DNA of 64,000 nucleotides from an uncultured Pantoea sp. (GTDB taxonomy: Bacteria > Pseudomonadota > Gammaproteobacteria > Enterobacterales > Enterobacteriaceae): assembly GCA_913778495.1 (NCBI GenBank), contig CAJYVD010000022.1, positions 1-64,000 on the forward strand, given 5' to 3'. A program made the translations under genes and the position numbers. Position 1 is the stretch's first letter. Every line of letters begins with the position of its first letter. Positions 18,414-29,780 of the stretch are shown one piece after another. A model generated the notes under the pieces. It made no database searches, had not been told where the DNA came from, and was given only the letters and a program-made list of their open reading frames with translations.

Positions 18414-19237
18414 TGCGCGCCGCGATTGCTGTCATGCTGGCGCTGCTGCTGAGCGCCTGTCAAACCACGCTTCAGCCGCGCCCGGGTTACTGGGTGGATA
18501 CCGCGCATCCCGCACAGGGGGCGCGTCCCCGCGTCAAAGTCGTGGTCATTCACTACACGGCGGAAGACCTGCCCGCGTCGCTGGCGACGCTGACCGATCG
18601 CGAAGTCAGCGCGCACTACGTGATCCCCCAGCAGCCGGTGCAGCGGCGAGGGCAGGGCGTGATTTGGCAGCTGGTACCCGAAAGTCAGCTGGCGTGGCAC
18701 GCGGGGCCCAGCTTCTGGCGTGGGGCGACGCGTATCAACGATACGTCGGTCGGCATCGAAATTGTGAATCGCGGCTATCGCCGCACGCTTACCGGACTGC
18801 GCTGGGAGCCGTTTACCGACGCGCAGATACGGGTCCTTGCGGCGCTGTTACTGGATATCCGTCAGCGTTACGGTATCGCGCCAGAAAATATCGTTGGTCA
18901 TAGCGATATCGCGCCACAGCGCAAACAGGATCCGGGCCCCCGTTTTCCGTGGTCGCAGCTGGCGGCGCGCGGCTTGGGTGCCTGGCCCGATGCCCACACG
19001 GTGCAGGCGTATCTGCGAGGGTGCCCGCCGAGTGCGCCGGTGGATCAAGGCGAACTGCTGGACATGCTGGCGCGCTATGGGTATGACGTGGCAGCCGCCA
19101 CCACGCCGGCGATGCAGCGCAGGCTGATTGCGGCGTTTCAGATGCATTTTCGTGCGCGCGATTATCGCGGCATCGCCGACGCAGAAACGCTGGCGATAGC
19201 CCGCGCACTGGTGGCGAAATACGGCGCGGCGCCGTAG
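18413..19237 (+). CDS. amiD: N-acetylmuramoyl-L-alanine amidase AmiD (lipoprotein)
   Basis: This 274-residue outer-membrane lipoprotein is a zinc amidase that cleaves the MurNAc-L-Ala bond, including anhydro-muropeptides. The signal peptide ends in LLSAC with Cys16, and +2 Gln predicts outer-membrane sorting. Zinc-site segments are VIHYTAEDLP (first His) and VGHSDIAPQRKQDPGP (second His and Asp). A C-terminal peptidoglycan-binding-like region follows. Its ATG overlaps the ybjQ stop by 1 nt. E. coli AmiD has 276 residues. Confidence 0.93.
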   Translation: MRAAIAVMLALLLSACQTTLQPRPGYWVDTAHPAQGARPRVKVVVIHYTAEDLPASLATLTDREVSAHYVIPQQPVQRRGQGVIWQLVPESQLAWHAGPSFWRGATRINDTSVGIEIVNRGYRRTLTGLRWEPFTDAQIRVLAALLLDIRQRYGIAPENIVGHSDIAPQRKQDPGPRFPWSQLAARGLGAWPDAHTVQAYLRGCPPSAPVDQGELLDMLARYGYDVAAATTPAMQRRLIAAFQMHFRARDYRGIADAETLAIARALVAKYGAAP

Positions 19238-19249
19238 CGCCGCAGCGCG

Positions 19250-20254
19250 TTAGCGTTGACGCAGAAAGGCCTGCCAGTGGGCCACAAGCTGCGTTAAATC
19301 GGCACGATCCACATCCAAATGCGTAACGATGCGCGTCACCGGGCCCACGCTCAGGGCCACACCGCGCTCGGTCATCCAGGCTTTCAAAGCATTGACCTGC
19401 GCCTCCGGCACCTTCACAAACAGCATATTGGTGTGCTGATTGAGCACCTCGATGCCCGCCGCGCGCAACTGCTCGCCAAGCCAGGCGGCGTTGTCGTGAT
19501 CTTCCTGCAAGCGGTCAACATTGTGCTGCAGCGCGTAGAGACCCGCAGCGGCCAAAATCCCGGCCTGGCGCATGCCGCCGCCGGTCATTTTGCGCCAGCG
19601 GCGAGCGGTTTCAATATAGGCGCTATCGCCGCATAGCAGTGAACCCACCGGCGTGCCCAGCCCTTTCGACAGGCAGATTGTGAGGGTGTCGCAGTAGCGT
19701 GCGATATCGGTGAGCGCGATTTTTTGCGCCACCACCGCATTGAAAATACGCGCGCCGTCTATGTGCAGCGCCAGGTTGTGCGTGCGGGTGAGCTGCCACG
19801 CCTGTTCAAGGTAGCTCAGCGGCAACACTTTACCGTGGTGCGTGTTTTCCAGGCTCAGCAACCGGGTTCGGGCAAAATGGATATCGTCGGGCTTGATCGC
19901 CGCGATAATCTCGTGCAACGGCAGGGAGCCATCCTCGGCATGGCTGATCGGCTGCGGCTGAATGCTCCCTAGCACTGCGGCTCCGCCCGCCTCGTATTTA
20001 TAATTGTGCGCCTGCTGACCCACGATATATTCGTCGCCGCGCTGGCAGTGACTGAGCAAAGCCACCAGATTCGCCTGGGTGCCGGTTGGAAAGAACAGGG
20101 CGGCAGCTTTACCGCTTAACCGCGCCGCTTCGGCTTCCAGCGCCTGAACGGTGGGGTCGTCGCGATAAACATCATCACCTGTTTCGGCGGTCATCATCGC
20201 ATCGAGCATGGCGGCACTGGGGCGGGTCACGGTATCACTGCGTAAATCGATCAC
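19250..20254 (-). CDS. ltaE: Low-specificity L-threonine aldolase
   Basis: This 334-residue PLP enzyme cleaves L-allo-threonine and L-threonine to glycine and acetaldehyde. The N-terminus MIDLRSDTVTRPS is the family signature, HIDGARIFNA contains the PLP-ring aspartate, and the Schiff-base lysine is in CLSKGLGTP at about residue 197. The start is GTG with a good AGGAGAG site. It lies downstream of poxB beyond a terminator. Confidence 0.95.
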   Translation of the reverse strand: MIDLRSDTVTRPSAAMLDAMMTAETGDDVYRDDPTVQALEAEAARLSGKAAALFFPTGTQANLVALLSHCQRGDEYIVGQQAHNYKYEAGGAAVLGSIQPQPISHAEDGSLPLHEIIAAIKPDDIHFARTRLLSLENTHHGKVLPLSYLEQAWQLTRTHNLALHIDGARIFNAVVAQKIALTDIARYCDTLTICLSKGLGTPVGSLLCGDSAYIETARRWRKMTGGGMRQAGILAAAGLYALQHNVDRLQEDHDNAAWLGEQLRAAGIEVLNQHTNMLFVKVPEAQVNALKAWMTERGVALSVGPVTRIVTHLDVDRADLTQLVAHWQAFLRQR

Positions 20255-20274
20255 GGCGCTCTCTCCTGAAATAG

Positions 20275-20297
20275 AAAAGGCGGGCTCAGCGCCCGCC
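20275..20297 (-). terminator. Terminator of poxB
   Basis: A GGCGGGC/GCCCGCC stem is followed by TTTT on the minus strand. It separates poxB from ltaE. Confidence 0.75.
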
Positions 20298-20326
20298 TTG
20301 TTTTCAACACAGTTGGGTGATCCGTT

Positions 20327-22048
20327 TTACCTGAGCCAGTTAGTTTTCGCCAGCTCAACGATTTCATCGCCACGTCCATTCATGATGGCGCGCAGCATAT
20401 AGAGGCTGAACCCTTTTGCCTGTTCCGCCTTGATTTGCGGCGGCATTGAGAGCTCCTCTTTTGCGGTGATAACGTCGACCAGCACCGGCCCGTCGTGCGC
20501 AAATGCCTCTTCCAGCGCGGCATTAAGCGACGAGGCCTTCTCTACGCGAATGCCTTTAATGCCACAGGCGGCGGCGATAGCGGCAAAGTCAGGGTTGTCG
20601 AGATCGGTGCCGTCGGTGAGGTAGCCGCCCGCCTTCATCTCCATCGCCACGAATCCCAGCACGCTGTTGTTGAAAATCACCAGCTTGACCGGCAGCTTAA
20701 GCTGCGCCAGCGTAATAAAATCACCCATCAGCATGCTGAAGCCGCCGTCACCGCACAGCGCGACCACCTGACGGTTTCGATCGAGCGATTGCGCGCCCAG
20801 CGCCTGTGGCATCGCGTTGGCCATGGAGCCGTGGTTGAACGAGCCCAGCAGGCGGCGTTTTCCATTCATTTTAAGGTAGCGCGCCGCCCATACGGTAGGC
20901 GTGCCGACGTCGCAGGTGAAGATCGCGTCTTCCGCCGCGTAGTGGCTCAGCTGCTGCGCCAGGTATTGGGGATGGATCGCCTGCTTGTCGTTAGCGGTGG
21001 CCAGCGCATCCAGATCCTGACGCGCCGAGTGGTAGTGCTTGAGGGCGCTATCGAGGTGGTGGCTATCCGCGTTCGGGTTAAGCTGCGGTAGCAGCGCCTG
21101 CAGGGTCGCTTTGATATCTCCTACCAGCGCCATGTCGACGTGACTGTGCGCGCCAAGACTGGCGGGATTGATGTCGATTTGAATCAGCGTGGCGTCGGCG
21201 GGGTAAAAGGCGCGATAAGGGAATTTTGTCCCCAGCAGCACCAGCGTATCGGCGTTCATCATCGCTTGGTAGCCTGAGGAGAAACCAATCAGGCCGGTCA
21301 TCCCCACGTCGTAGGGGTTGTCGTACTCGATGTGTTCCTTGCCGCGCAGCGCGTGGACCACCGGAGCCTTGAGCGTTTCTGCCAGCTTCACTACCTCAGC
21401 GTGGGCGCCCGCGCAGCCGCTGCCACACATCAGCGTAATGTTTTTGGCACCGTTCAGCGTCTCGGCCAGACGCGCCATTTCGCTGGCATTTGGGACAACA
21501 TGGGGGCGCTGTGGCGGATACCACGCGCTTTTTGCACTTTCCGGCGCTGGTTTCAGCGCGATATCGCCCGGTAGTACAATGACCGACACGCCGCGGTTCA
21601 AAATCGCTTTGCGCATGGCGATGCCTAATACCTGCGGCAGCTGTTCCGGGTTCGACACCAGCTCACAGTAGTGGCTGCACTCGCGGAACAGTTCTTGCGG
21701 ATGCGTCTCCTGAAAATAGCCGCTGCCAATTTCGCTGGAAGGAATGTGCGCGGCAATCGCCAGAACCGGGACGCAGTTACGGTGGCAGTCAAACAAGCCG
21801 TTAATCAGATGCAGGTTGCCGGGACCGCACGAGCCGGCACACACCGCCAGCTCACCGCTAATTTGCGCTTCAGCGCCTGCGGCGAAGGCCGCGACTTCTT
21901 CGTGTCGCGTAGGCATCCATTCAATGGTGCCCATGCGATTCAGGCTGTCGCTCAGCCCGTTGAGGGAGTCGCCGGTGACGCCCCAAATCCGCTTTACGCC
22001 TGCGCTTTCAAGCGTTTTGGCCAGCAGTGCCGCCACAGTCTGTTTCAT
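20327..22048 (-). CDS. poxB: Pyruvate dehydrogenase (ubiquinone), pyruvate oxidase PoxB
   Basis: This 573-residue peripheral membrane enzyme decarboxylates pyruvate to acetate and CO2 and passes electrons to ubiquinone. TPP-binding signature [29 protein letters not shown] lies in the C-terminal domain; the N-terminal catalytic glutamate is in the [14 protein letters not shown] segment near residue 50. The C-terminal tail is the amphipathic lipid-binding region typical of PoxB. The start at 22048 has an AGGAGCG site. In E. coli it is RpoS-dependent. Confidence 0.96.
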   Translation of the reverse strand: MKQTVAALLAKTLESAGVKRIWGVTGDSLNGLSDSLNRMGTIEWMPTRHEEVAAFAAGAEAQISGELAVCAGSCGPGNLHLINGLFDCHRNCVPVLAIAAHIPSSEIGSGYFQETHPQELFRECSHYCELVSNPEQLPQVLGIAMRKAILNRGVSVIVLPGDIALKPAPESAKSAWYPPQRPHVVPNASEMARLAETLNGAKNITLMCGSGCAGAHAEVVKLAETLKAPVVHALRGKEHIEYDNPYDVGMTGLIGFSSGYQAMMNADTLVLLGTKFPYRAFYPADATLIQIDINPASLGAHSHVDMALVGDIKATLQALLPQLNPNADSHHLDSALKHYHSARQDLDALATANDKQAIHPQYLAQQLSHYAAEDAIFTCDVGTPTVWAARYLKMNGKRRLLGSFNHGSMANAMPQALGAQSLDRNRQVVALCGDGGFSMLMGDFITLAQLKLPVKLVIFNNSVLGFVAMEMKAGGYLTDGTDLDNPDFAAIAAACGIKGIRVEKASSLNAALEEAFAHDGPVLVDVITAKEELSMPPQIKAEQAKGFSLYMLRAIMNGRGDEIVELAKTNWLR

Positions 22049-22151
22049 CGTTCGCTCCTGTCTGAGGGTAGCCATCTACCCGATGGCAAAAAGATATGCG
22101 TGTCAAAGCGTAGACGAAGGAGCGCGAGCGCAGCCGTGAAAAAATGCGCTG

Positions 22152-23048
22152 TCAGGCCGAGAACAGCGCGATCAGGATAGGGGCCAGCAGGCTCATGATA
22201 AAACCATGCACGATGGCGGCAGGCACGATCTCCATACCGCCGGTGCGCTGCAGGATAGGCAGCGTGAAGTCCATGGAGGTGGCGCCGCTCAAGCCCAGCG
22301 TCATGCTGCGCTGGCGGCTCATTAGCAGCGGGATGAGCATAATAGTGATCAGCTCGCGTAGCAGGTCATTGAAGAACGCCGCGCTGCCAATCACCGGGCC
22401 GAACGCTTCCGTCATTAAAATCCCGGAGAGCGAATACCAGCCAAAACCGCTGGCCAGCGCCATGCCGGTTTTAATCGGAAGATCGAGCAGCAGCGCAGCG
22501 CAGGCGCCGCCTGCCAGGGCGCTGATCAGTGATACGCTGGCCACCAGCATTCCGCGCCGATTAAGCGTTATTTGGCGCAGCGTCATACCGCTGCTGCGCA
22601 ACTGCATGCCCACTAAAAAAAGCATCAGGATCAGCGCGTATTCACTGACCGTGGCGGCATGGCGCAGCGGCGGCCACTGGCTTAATCCCAGAGCAAAGCC
22701 CGCCAGTACAGCAGCACAGAGCTTCAGGGACTCTAGTGCCATATGCAGGCGCGAGGGCGGCGTTTGGGATTTATGCGCATGGCGCCAGGGCAAGCGTCGC
22801 TCAAGCAGCCACAGGGCGCACAGCGAGCAGGCTAAAATGCACGGCGTACTGATCAGCATGATGTGGAAAATCATCACCAGATTGCTGCTGAGATCCTCCA
22901 AAAAAGCGAGGCTGGTACCCATAAAGAACAGGATGACGTACACCAGTGCGCTGAGCGTGCGCGCCACCATGCGTAACAGCCCGCTGTGATGCAGGTGTAT
23001 GAAATAGCCGACAATAAGCGGTAATAAAATTACTAACAGGCCGTACAT
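22152..23048 (-). CDS. lysO: L-lysine exporter LysO (YbjE)
   Basis: This 298-residue integral membrane protein of the LysO (DUF340) family has about eight hydrophobic helices and exports lysine or its analogue thialysine. Conserved segments are LMLFLVGMQLRSSG and GFGWYSLSGILMTEAFGPVIGSAAFFNDLLRE. Length matches E. coli LysO (299). E. coli lysO is ArgR-controlled; I find only a weak box here. Confidence 0.92.
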   Translation of the reverse strand: MYGLLVILLPLIVGYFIHLHHSGLLRMVARTLSALVYVILFFMGTSLAFLEDLSSNLVMIFHIMLISTPCILACSLCALWLLERRLPWRHAHKSQTPPSRLHMALESLKLCAAVLAGFALGLSQWPPLRHAATVSEYALILMLFLVGMQLRSSGMTLRQITLNRRGMLVASVSLISALAGGACAALLLDLPIKTGMALASGFGWYSLSGILMTEAFGPVIGSAAFFNDLLRELITIMLIPLLMSRQRSMTLGLSGATSMDFTLPILQRTGGMEIVPAAIVHGFIMSLLAPILIALFSA

Positions 23049-23409
23049 GACGACTCCGTCCAGGGAAAAGGGCGGTCACGCTATCCAAAAAATCGTGTGC
23101 TGTAAACGCTTTCGCGGGGCCTGCCTGCCGCGCGGTGCCAACCTCGTGCATGCACATTGTTCTGGGCATAACTTGATAGCGGCGCGATCGCCGGGATTTT
23201 GCAGCGGCGCACCTGCCGTTAAACCTGAGGATGGTGGACAGGCGTATGATTGGCTACACGATTCACCCCAGCGCTACACTGGCGGGCGCTGTTTCCGTCG
23301 CCTGCAGGCGCTTAGCACGTCAAAACACCGCTCTCGCGCTGTGGGTTTAGCTTCCTCGGCATAGATGGGGTAAGTCGCACGGGCGCGGGAAGTGAGCGGC
23401 GCGTCAGGC
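23049..23409. other. lysO-cspD intergenic region
   Basis: About 360 nt with no recognised gene. It holds a weak ARG-like box (23147-23160), a 12-bp palindrome CGCCTGCAGGCG at 23299-23310, and a 34-codon ORF at 23246-23350. In E. coli the corresponding interval carries aqpZ, ybjD and macAB, all missing here. Confidence 0.5.
23246..23350 (+). CDS. Possible 34-residue small protein
   Basis: ATG to TAG gives MIGYTIHPSATLAG followed by a basic CRRLARQ segment and a hydrophobic end (ALALWV). A GGTGGACAGG stretch precedes the ATG but is very close. I recognise no family. It may be a real small protein, a gene remnant, or chance. Confidence 0.2.
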   Translation: MIGYTIHPSATLAGAVSVACRRLARQNTALALWV

Positions 23410-23446
23410 AAAAAAAATGCCAGCATCTGCGGCTGGCATTTTTTTT
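23410..23446. terminator. Bidirectional terminator of cspD
   Basis: Perfect 14-bp arms made of eight A, TGCCAG and its complement with eight T form a symmetrical intrinsic terminator working on both strands. It lies 35 nt beyond the cspD stop. Confidence 0.9.
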
Positions 23447-23481
23447 CGCGAGTGTTCAGAATGCTTAGAGGGCGCGGTCGA

Positions 23482-23703
23482 TCAGGCGTGCTGGGCCAGT
23501 TCAACCGGTACGATCAAGCTGGCGTGGTTGCCTTTCGGCCCTTCATGAACATCAAATTGCACCTGCTGACCCGCCTTCAGCGTCCTGTAACCCTCCATCT
23601 GAATGGTGGAGTAATGTGCGAAGATATCGTCGCCGCCGCCAATTGGACAGATAAAACCGAAACCCTTGGCGTTATTGAACCATTTAACAGTACCCGTCTC
23701 CAT
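23482..23703 (-). CDS. cspD: Cold-shock-like protein CspD
   Basis: This 73-residue single-strand nucleic-acid binding protein inhibits DNA replication in stationary phase in E. coli. RNP1 (KGFGFI) and RNP2 (DIFAHYS) are intact. ATG 23703 gives the usual CspD start and has GAGGGAAG upstream; an in-frame ATG at 23748 would add 15 unrelated residues. It is divergent from clpS. Confidence 0.95.
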   Translation of the reverse strand: METGTVKWFNNAKGFGFICPIGGGDDIFAHYSTIQMEGYRTLKAGQQVQFDVHEGPKGNHASLIVPVELAQHA

Positions 23704-24023
23704 GCTTTTACTTCCCTCGCAAGCCATTTGAAAAGTAGGTGAGGTCATTGAAGCTGTGAGCGAGTTTGTATAAAACTCAATCAGCTTGTGCAGGTAGAAT
23801 GTAGAGAAACGGTTCTTATCGTCAAGCGAACGGCCCTGTGCGCAGGGGAGAAATTCATCAAAATTTGAGGCAGTTAACGCTATTGCGAATTTTGTGATAC
23901 AGGTCGCGCATGCACTTTTAGGGCCAGCGGTAAGGGTGGGAAAAGCCGCTTGACAGGCGTGTTAAACTTGAGGGTAGAGCACACAGTGTGCGCTACCGTA
24001 AAGCAGAGTTTCGACGGAACATT
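23704..24023. other. cspD-clpS divergent promoter region
   Basis: This 320-nt non-coding stretch must hold promoters for both genes. A consensus -35 TTGACA at 23950-23955 points toward clpS, but its -10 (around GTAGAG, 23975) is poor. No operator was recognised. Confidence 0.4.
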
Positions 24024-24344
24024 ATGGCAAACACAAACGACTGGCTTAATTTCGACAATTTAGCCGAAGACAAAATACGCGAAGGGTTAAAACCGCCTTC
24101 TATGTATAAAGTCATCCTGAATAATGACGATTATACACCTATGGAATTTGTTATTGACGTTCTGCAAAAGTTCTTTTCTTATGATGTTGAACGCGCAACG
24201 CAACTGATGCTTAAAGTTCACTACCATGGAAAGGCGATATGTGGTGTATTCACCGCTGAGGTGGCAGAAACCAAAGCCGCGCAGGTGAATCATTACGCAC
24301 GAGAGAATCAACATCCGTTGCTGTGTACGCTGGAAAAAGCCTGA
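24024..24344 (+). CDS. clpS: ClpA adaptor and N-recognin ClpS
   Basis: This 106-residue adaptor binds N-degron substrates (Leu, Phe, Trp, Tyr N-termini) and delivers them to ClpAP. The ligand pocket segment [22 protein letters not shown] and the [19 protein letters not shown] core are conserved. ATG 24024 gives exactly the E. coli length. clpA follows 55 nt downstream in the same operon, and the transferase Aat that creates these degrons is encoded about 3 kb away. Confidence 0.97.
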   Translation: MANTNDWLNFDNLAEDKIREGLKPPSMYKVILNNDDYTPMEFVIDVLQKFFSYDVERATQLMLKVHYHGKAICGVFTAEVAETKAAQVNHYARENQHPLLCTLEKA

Positions 24345-24399
24345 GCCTGTCTCCATATAGGAGAGAGATCGTCAGAGCGATAATTGGGGGAGGTGCCAA

Positions 24400-26679
24400 A
24401 TGCTCAATCAAGAACTGGAACTCAGTTTAAACATGGCTTTCGCCAGAGCGCGCGAGCACCGTCACGAGTTTATGACCGTCGAACACCTGTTGCTGGCGCT
24501 GCTCAGCAATCCGTCGGCCAGAGAGGCACTGGAAGCCTGTACGGTGGATATTGTGGCTCTGCGTCAGGAACTCGAAGCCTTCATCGAACAAACCACGCCG
24601 GTGCTGCCAGCCAGTGAAGAGGAGCGCGATACGCAACCCACGCTCAGCTTCCAGCGCGTGCTGCAGCGTGCGGTATTCCACGTCCAGTCTTCCGGCCGCA
24701 GCGAAGTGTCCGGCGCCAACGTGCTGGTCGCTATCTTCAGCGAGCAGGAGTCGCAAGCTGCTTATCTGCTGCGTAAACATGAAGTCAGCCGTCTTGATGT
24801 GGTGAACTTCATTTCCCACGGTACCCGTAAAGATGAACCGGGCCAGCCGCAAAGCGGCGCGGAAAATCCCGTTAACGAAGAGCAAGCAGGCGGGGAGGAG
24901 CGTATGGAAAACTTCACCACCAATCTTAATCAGCTTGCTCGCGTCGGCGGTATTGACCCGCTGATCGGTCGCGATAAAGAGCTGGAACGTGCCATTCAGG
25001 TGCTGTGCCGCCGCCGCAAGAATAACCCGCTGCTGGTGGGGGAGTCGGGCGTCGGTAAAACAGCCATCGCGGAAGGTCTGGCATGGCGTATTGTCCAGGG
25101 CGACGTGCCGGAAGTGATGAAAGAGTGCACTATCTACTCCCTGGACATCGGCTCGCTGCTGGCGGGTACCAAATACCGCGGCGATTTCGAAAAGCGTTTC
25201 AAAGCGCTGCTGAAACAGCTGGAGCAGGATAATAACAGTATCCTCTTCATTGATGAGATACATACCATTATTGGGGCCGGTGCGGCATCCGGTGGGCAGG
25301 TTGACGCCGCGAATCTGATTAAGCCGCTGCTCTCCAGCGGAAAAATCCGCGTGATGGGCTCGACCACCTATCAGGAATTCAGCAACATCTTTGAGAAGGA
25401 CCGCGCGCTGGCGCGTCGCTTCCAGAAAATCGATATCACCGAGCCATCGGTTGAAGAGACAGTGCAGATTCTGAACGGCCTCAAGCCGAAGTACGAGGCG
25501 CACCACGATGTGCGTTATACCGCTAAAGCGGTGCGTGCGGCGGTAGAGCTGGCTGTGAAGTACATCAACGATCGTCATCTGCCTGATAAGGCCATTGACG
25601 TGATTGATGAGGCAGGTGCGCGGGCGCGTCTGGTGCCAGTGAGCAAGCGCAAGAAAACCGTTAACGTCTCGGATATTGAATCGGTGGTGGCACGTATTGC
25701 CCGTATTCCGGAACAGAGTGTGTCGGCTACCGATCGTGACACGCTTAAGAACCTGGGCGATCGCCTGAAAATGCTGGTGTTTGGTCAGGACAACGCCATT
25801 GAAGCCCTGACGGAAGCGATCAAAATGAGCCGTGCGGGCCTCGGCCAGGATCGCAAACCGGTGGGATCATTCCTGTTTGCCGGCCCAACGGGCGTAGGTA
25901 AAACGGAAGTGACCGTGCAGTTGGCGAAAGCCTTAGGGATTGAGCTGCTGCGCTTTGATATGTCCGAATATATGGAGCGTCACACCGTTAGTCGCTTGAT
26001 TGGCGCGCCTCCAGGATACGTTGGTTTCGACCAAGGTGGTCTGCTTACTGATGCTGTGATCAAGCACCCGCATGCGGTAGTGCTGCTGGATGAAATTGAA
26101 AAAGCGCATCCTGACGTGTTCAACCTGCTGCTGCAGGTGATGGATAACGGCATGCTGACCGACAATAACGGCCGTAAAGCGGACTTCCGTAACGTGGTGC
26201 TGGTTATGACCACCAATGCGGGCGTACGTGAAACCGAGCGTAAATCTATCGGCCTGATTCAGCAGGACAACAGCACTGATGCGATGGAAGAGATCAAGAA
26301 GATCTTTACGCCTGAGTTCCGCAACCGCCTTGATAACATCATTTGGTTCCGTCACCTCTCTACAGAAGTGATTCATCAGGTGGTGGACAAGTTCATCGTT
26401 GAGTTGCAAGCGCAGCTGGATGCGAAGGGCGTCTCGCTGGAAGTGAGCGATGAAGCGCGTGACTGGCTGGCCGATAAAGGCTACGACAAAGCGATGGGTG
26501 CGCGTCCGATGGCGCGTGCGGTGCAGGAGAACCTGAAAAAACCGCTGGCTAACGAACTGCTGTTTGGTTCGCTGGTTGACGGTGGCTCTGTCTCCGTGGC
26601 GCTGGATAAAGAGAAGAATCAGCTCACTTACCACTTCTTAAGCGCGGAAAAGCGTAAAACGGAAGGGACTGTCCACTAA
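24400..26679 (+). CDS. clpA: ATP-dependent protease ATPase subunit ClpA
   Basis: This 759-residue AAA+ unfoldase is the partner of ClpP. The N-domain (residues 1-140) binds ClpS. The first AAA module has Walker A GESGVGKT at 214-221, and the second GPTGVGKT at 495-502. The IGL loop that docks on ClpP is at 617-619, the same numbers as in E. coli. GGGGGAGG precedes the ATG. clpP itself is not in the window. Confidence 0.98.
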   Translation: MLNQELELSLNMAFARAREHRHEFMTVEHLLLALLSNPSAREALEACTVDIVALRQELEAFIEQTTPVLPASEEERDTQPTLSFQRVLQRAVFHVQSSGRSEVSGANVLVAIFSEQESQAAYLLRKHEVSRLDVVNFISHGTRKDEPGQPQSGAENPVNEEQAGGEERMENFTTNLNQLARVGGIDPLIGRDKELERAIQVLCRRRKNNPLLVGESGVGKTAIAEGLAWRIVQGDVPEVMKECTIYSLDIGSLLAGTKYRGDFEKRFKALLKQLEQDNNSILFIDEIHTIIGAGAASGGQVDAANLIKPLLSSGKIRVMGSTTYQEFSNIFEKDRALARRFQKIDITEPSVEETVQILNGLKPKYEAHHDVRYTAKAVRAAVELAVKYINDRHLPDKAIDVIDEAGARARLVPVSKRKKTVNVSDIESVVARIARIPEQSVSATDRDTLKNLGDRLKMLVFGQDNAIEALTEAIKMSRAGLGQDRKPVGSFLFAGPTGVGKTEVTVQLAKALGIELLRFDMSEYMERHTVSRLIGAPPGYVGFDQGGLLTDAVIKHPHAVVLLDEIEKAHPDVFNLLLQVMDNGMLTDNNGRKADFRNVVLVMTTNAGVRETERKSIGLIQQDNSTDAMEEIKKIFTPEFRNRLDNIIWFRHLSTEVIHQVVDKFIVELQAQLDAKGVSLEVSDEARDWLADKGYDKAMGARPMARAVQENLKKPLANELLFGSLVDGGSVSVALDKEKNQLTYHFLSAEKRKTEGTVH

Positions 26680-26695
26680 TCTGTGGAGAGATATG

Positions 26696-26729
26696 AAAAA
26701 GGCCGGATAGATTATCCGGCCTTTTTTTT
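26696..26729. terminator. Bidirectional terminator between clpA and infA
   Basis: A perfect stem GGCCGGAT/ATCCGGCC with a 5-nt loop is flanked by five A and eight T, and serves the convergent clpA and infA. Confidence 0.9.
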
Positions 26730-26768
26730 GCCCAGCATTAATGCACAGCGGGCGCGAGTCAACGCTAC

Positions 26769-27325
<557 letters not shown>

Positions 27326-28018
27326 TTAAAAAAGGGTTTGTGTGTGCCAGCAACCCGGAAAAGTCGGCTGACCAGCCAGCGTTTCCACATGGTGCAGATA
27401 CGTCTCACGCGGGATTTCCTGAGCGCCCAGCGACGCGGTATGGGGGTTGAGGACCTGGCAATCAATCAGTTTTCCCTGGTGTGCGATGAAATGCTGTGTA
27501 AACACCCACAGTGCCGTTTTAGAGGCATTTTCTTGACGGCTGAACATCGATTCGCCGCAAAAAATCTGGCCAAGCGCGAGCCCGTACATGCCACCTACCA
27601 GGCAGTTATCACGCCATACTTCAATAGAGTGGGCATGGCCCAATTCGTACAGGCGCAGCCAGGCGCGTTTGACTTCGAAGGTAATCCAGGTGCCTTCCTG
27701 TCTTCCCTCGGCGCACCCATCCACAACTTGAGGAAACGCATGGTTCATGGTGACGCGGTAGGGCGAACGCCGATGGAATCGGGCCATGCTGCGGCTAAGA
27801 TGAAACGTCTCCGGCAGTAAAACAGCGCGCGGGTCCGGTGACCACCACAGAATAGGATCGCCGGGCGAAAACCACGGAAAAATGCCGCGCTGGTAAGCGT
27901 TCATCAGGCGAGCTGGAGAGAGATCGCCGCCCATTGCCAGCAATCCGTTGGGCTCGCGCAGCGCCATTTCAGGTGGCGGGAAATGTAGCGAATCACGTGA
28001 AAGCTGTACCAGTCTCAT
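27326..28018 (-). CDS. aat: Leucyl/phenylalanyl-tRNA-protein transferase
   Basis: This 230-residue enzyme transfers Leu or Phe from tRNA to proteins with N-terminal Arg or Lys, making ClpS/ClpAP substrates. Signature segments are [35 protein letters not shown] and FCGESMFSR. Length is close to E. coli Aat (234). cydC ends 32 nt upstream, so co-transcription with cydDC is possible. Confidence 0.96.
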   Translation of the reverse strand: MRLVQLSRDSLHFPPPEMALREPNGLLAMGGDLSPARLMNAYQRGIFPWFSPGDPILWWSPDPRAVLLPETFHLSRSMARFHRRSPYRVTMNHAFPQVVDGCAEGRQEGTWITFEVKRAWLRLYELGHAHSIEVWRDNCLVGGMYGLALGQIFCGESMFSRQENASKTALWVFTQHFIAHQGKLIDCQVLNPHTASLGAQEIPRETYLHHVETLAGQPTFPGCWHTQTLF

Positions 28019-28049
28019 TGCATCTTCTACTCTTGGCTGTTCGCTAAGA

Positions 28050-29780
28050 CTATAGCCTAAAGCGCTGGCAGAAACGCCAGTAGCGTCCTGCTTTTGAGAT
28101 TAATTCCTGATGCGTTCCGGCCTCAACAATCTGCCCTCTGTCCATGACACAAATACGATCCATCGCGCTCAGGCCGCTCAGCCGATGCGTTACCATCATC
28201 ACCGTTTTGCCACGGCTGACGCGATGTAATAGTCTCAGAATGTGTTGCTCGGTTGTGGCATCCAATCCTTCAGTGGGCTCATCCAGCAGCCATAAGTCCC
28301 CGTTGTGCAACATTGCCCGTGCAATGCCCAGACGCCGAAGTTCACCGCCAGAGAGCGGGCGACCGCCTTCTCCCATCCACGCATCCAGCCCTTGCGGCGC
28401 GTCGGCTAAGTGGTCGAGCTCAACCTGGCGCAACACGGCAAGGCACGTTGCATCGCTGGCGTCAGGTCGTGCAAGTAGGAGGTTGTCACGCAGCGATTGA
28501 TTAAACAGGTGCACCCGCTGAGTCACCACGCTGATGCGCTGACGCAAGCTCGCCTCGTCCCAGCAATTTACCGGTATGCCATTCAGGGCGAGGGTGCCCT
28601 GCTGTGCTTCATGGCTGCGCGTGAGCAGGCCCAGTACGGTTGACTTACCACAGCCGGTGGGGCCAAGCAGCGCGACATGCTCCCCCGCTTGCAGCTGCAA
28701 AGAGAAACCATCCAGCACCGCATCAGGACGCTGCGGATAGTGGAAAACAAGGTTATCCAGCGTCACGCTCAAGCCCGGTGCAGAACCCGGCATCGTCTCA
28801 GGGAAGGCGATCGCGGGCGTTTGAGCAATCAGTTCATTTACGCGATCTGCGGCGCGCGCCACCTGCGTGAGCGGCAAAAACGCCCCAGCGACCGGTGCCA
28901 GCGCTTCAAACGCGGCGAGGGCGCAAAACACGAACAGCGCGATCAGCGCGCCGGACGTACTGCTGGCGCTTACGCTACCTGCGGATAACCACAAGAGCAG
29001 CGTAACGGTACAACCCGTAATCACCAGCAGCAGGCTGTTGGACATAGCCTGTAACCGAAACTGTTTACGCTGCGCGTGCTGCCAGGCTTTTTCCTCTTCA
29101 TCCAGCGCCTGTCGCCAGGCTGCGGCAGCACCAAAGAGCTGTAATTCTGCTAAACCGGTGATCCAGCGCGTAAGCTGGAGTCGCCAGCGAGCCTGATGAT
29201 GGGCGATACGCTCGCCTGTCGCGACCCCGAAGTACCCGAAAACAGCGGGCATGAACAGCAGCGTGGCGAGCATGATACTCCCGAGCAATAACGCGAGAGA
29301 GACATCAATGAACGCAAGCCCAAGGGTGACGAAAACAATAACAACTGCCGCGCCAATCAGCGGCGACAGCACGCGTAAATAGAGGTGATCGAGCGTGTCG
29401 ACGTCGGTGACGAAACGGTTAAGCAACTCCCCTTGGCGAAAACCGGCCAGCTGCTCTGGCGCTAAGGCAGTGACTTTAGCGAAAGTGAATACGCGGAGAT
29501 GCTGTAAAACACGAAAGGTGGCGTCGTGACTGACAAGGCGCTCAAAGTACCGCGCGGCGGTGCGCACAATCGCCGCGCCACGCACGCCTGCAGCGGGCAA
29601 CATATAGTTGAAGCTGTAAAGTCCCGCCGCACCAGCCAGAGAAGAGGCTGCCAGGAACCAGCCGGAAAGGGCAAGCAAGCCTACGCTGGCGAGCAACGTC
29701 GCGATAGCCAGAATCATCCCTAATGCCAACCGCCAGGGATGACGGCGGAATAAACGCAGAAAAGCGAACAGATTGATCAT
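28050..29780 (-). CDS. cydC: ABC exporter CydC (glutathione/cysteine, cytochrome bd assembly)
   Basis: This 576-residue ABC half-transporter pairs with CydD to export glutathione and cysteine to the periplasm, needed for cytochrome bd assembly. Six hydrophobic helices precede the ATPase domain with Walker [10 protein letters not shown], signature [16 protein letters not shown] and Walker B LWLLDEP. ATG 29780 aligns with the E. coli N-terminus and overlaps the cydD stop by 1 nt (TGATG); a GTG at 29783 is an alternative. Confidence 0.95.
   Translation of the reverse strand: MINLFAFLRLFRRHPWRLALGMILAIATLLASVGLLALSGWFLAASSLAGAAGLYSFNYMLPAAGVRGAAIVRTAARYFERLVSHDATFRVLQHLRVFTFAKVTALAPEQLAGFRQGELLNRFVTDVDTLDHLYLRVLSPLIGAAVVIVFVTLGLAFIDVSLALLLGSIMLATLLFMPAVFGYFGVATGERIAHHQARWRLQLTRWITGLAELQLFGAAAAWRQALDEEEKAWQHAQRKQFRLQAMSNSLLLVITGCTVTLLLWLSAGSVSASSTSGALIALFVFCALAAFEALAPVAGAFLPLTQVARAADRVNELIAQTPAIAFPETMPGSAPGLSVTLDNLVFHYPQRPDAVLDGFSLQLQAGEHVALLGPTGCGKSTVLGLLTRSHEAQQGTLALNGIPVNCWDEASLRQRISVVTQRVHLFNQSLRDNLLLARPDASDATCLAVLRQVELDHLADAPQGLDAWMGEGGRPLSGGELRRLGIARAMLHNGDLWLLDEPTEGLDATTEQHILRLLHRVSRGKTVMMVTHRLSGLSAMDRICVMDRGQIVEAGTHQELISKAGRYWRFCQRFRL

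Noticed and set aside
23147-23160. ARG box of lysO
   Set aside because: Only seven of ten core positions match and no phased partner is seen.
23047-23364. 105-residue ORF on the plus strand
   Set aside because: It overlaps the lysO start, has a biased composition typical of non-coding GC-rich DNA, and no recognised family.
23988-24023. Extended N-terminus of clpS
   Set aside because: The 12 extra residues are not in the family, and ATG 24024 gives the exact E. coli length.
24427-25578. 383-residue ORF antisense to clpA
   Set aside because: It is a mirror of a highly conserved coding sequence and has no independent family features.
25933-26634. 233-residue ORF antisense to clpA
   Set aside because: Same reason: an antisense shadow of a conserved gene.
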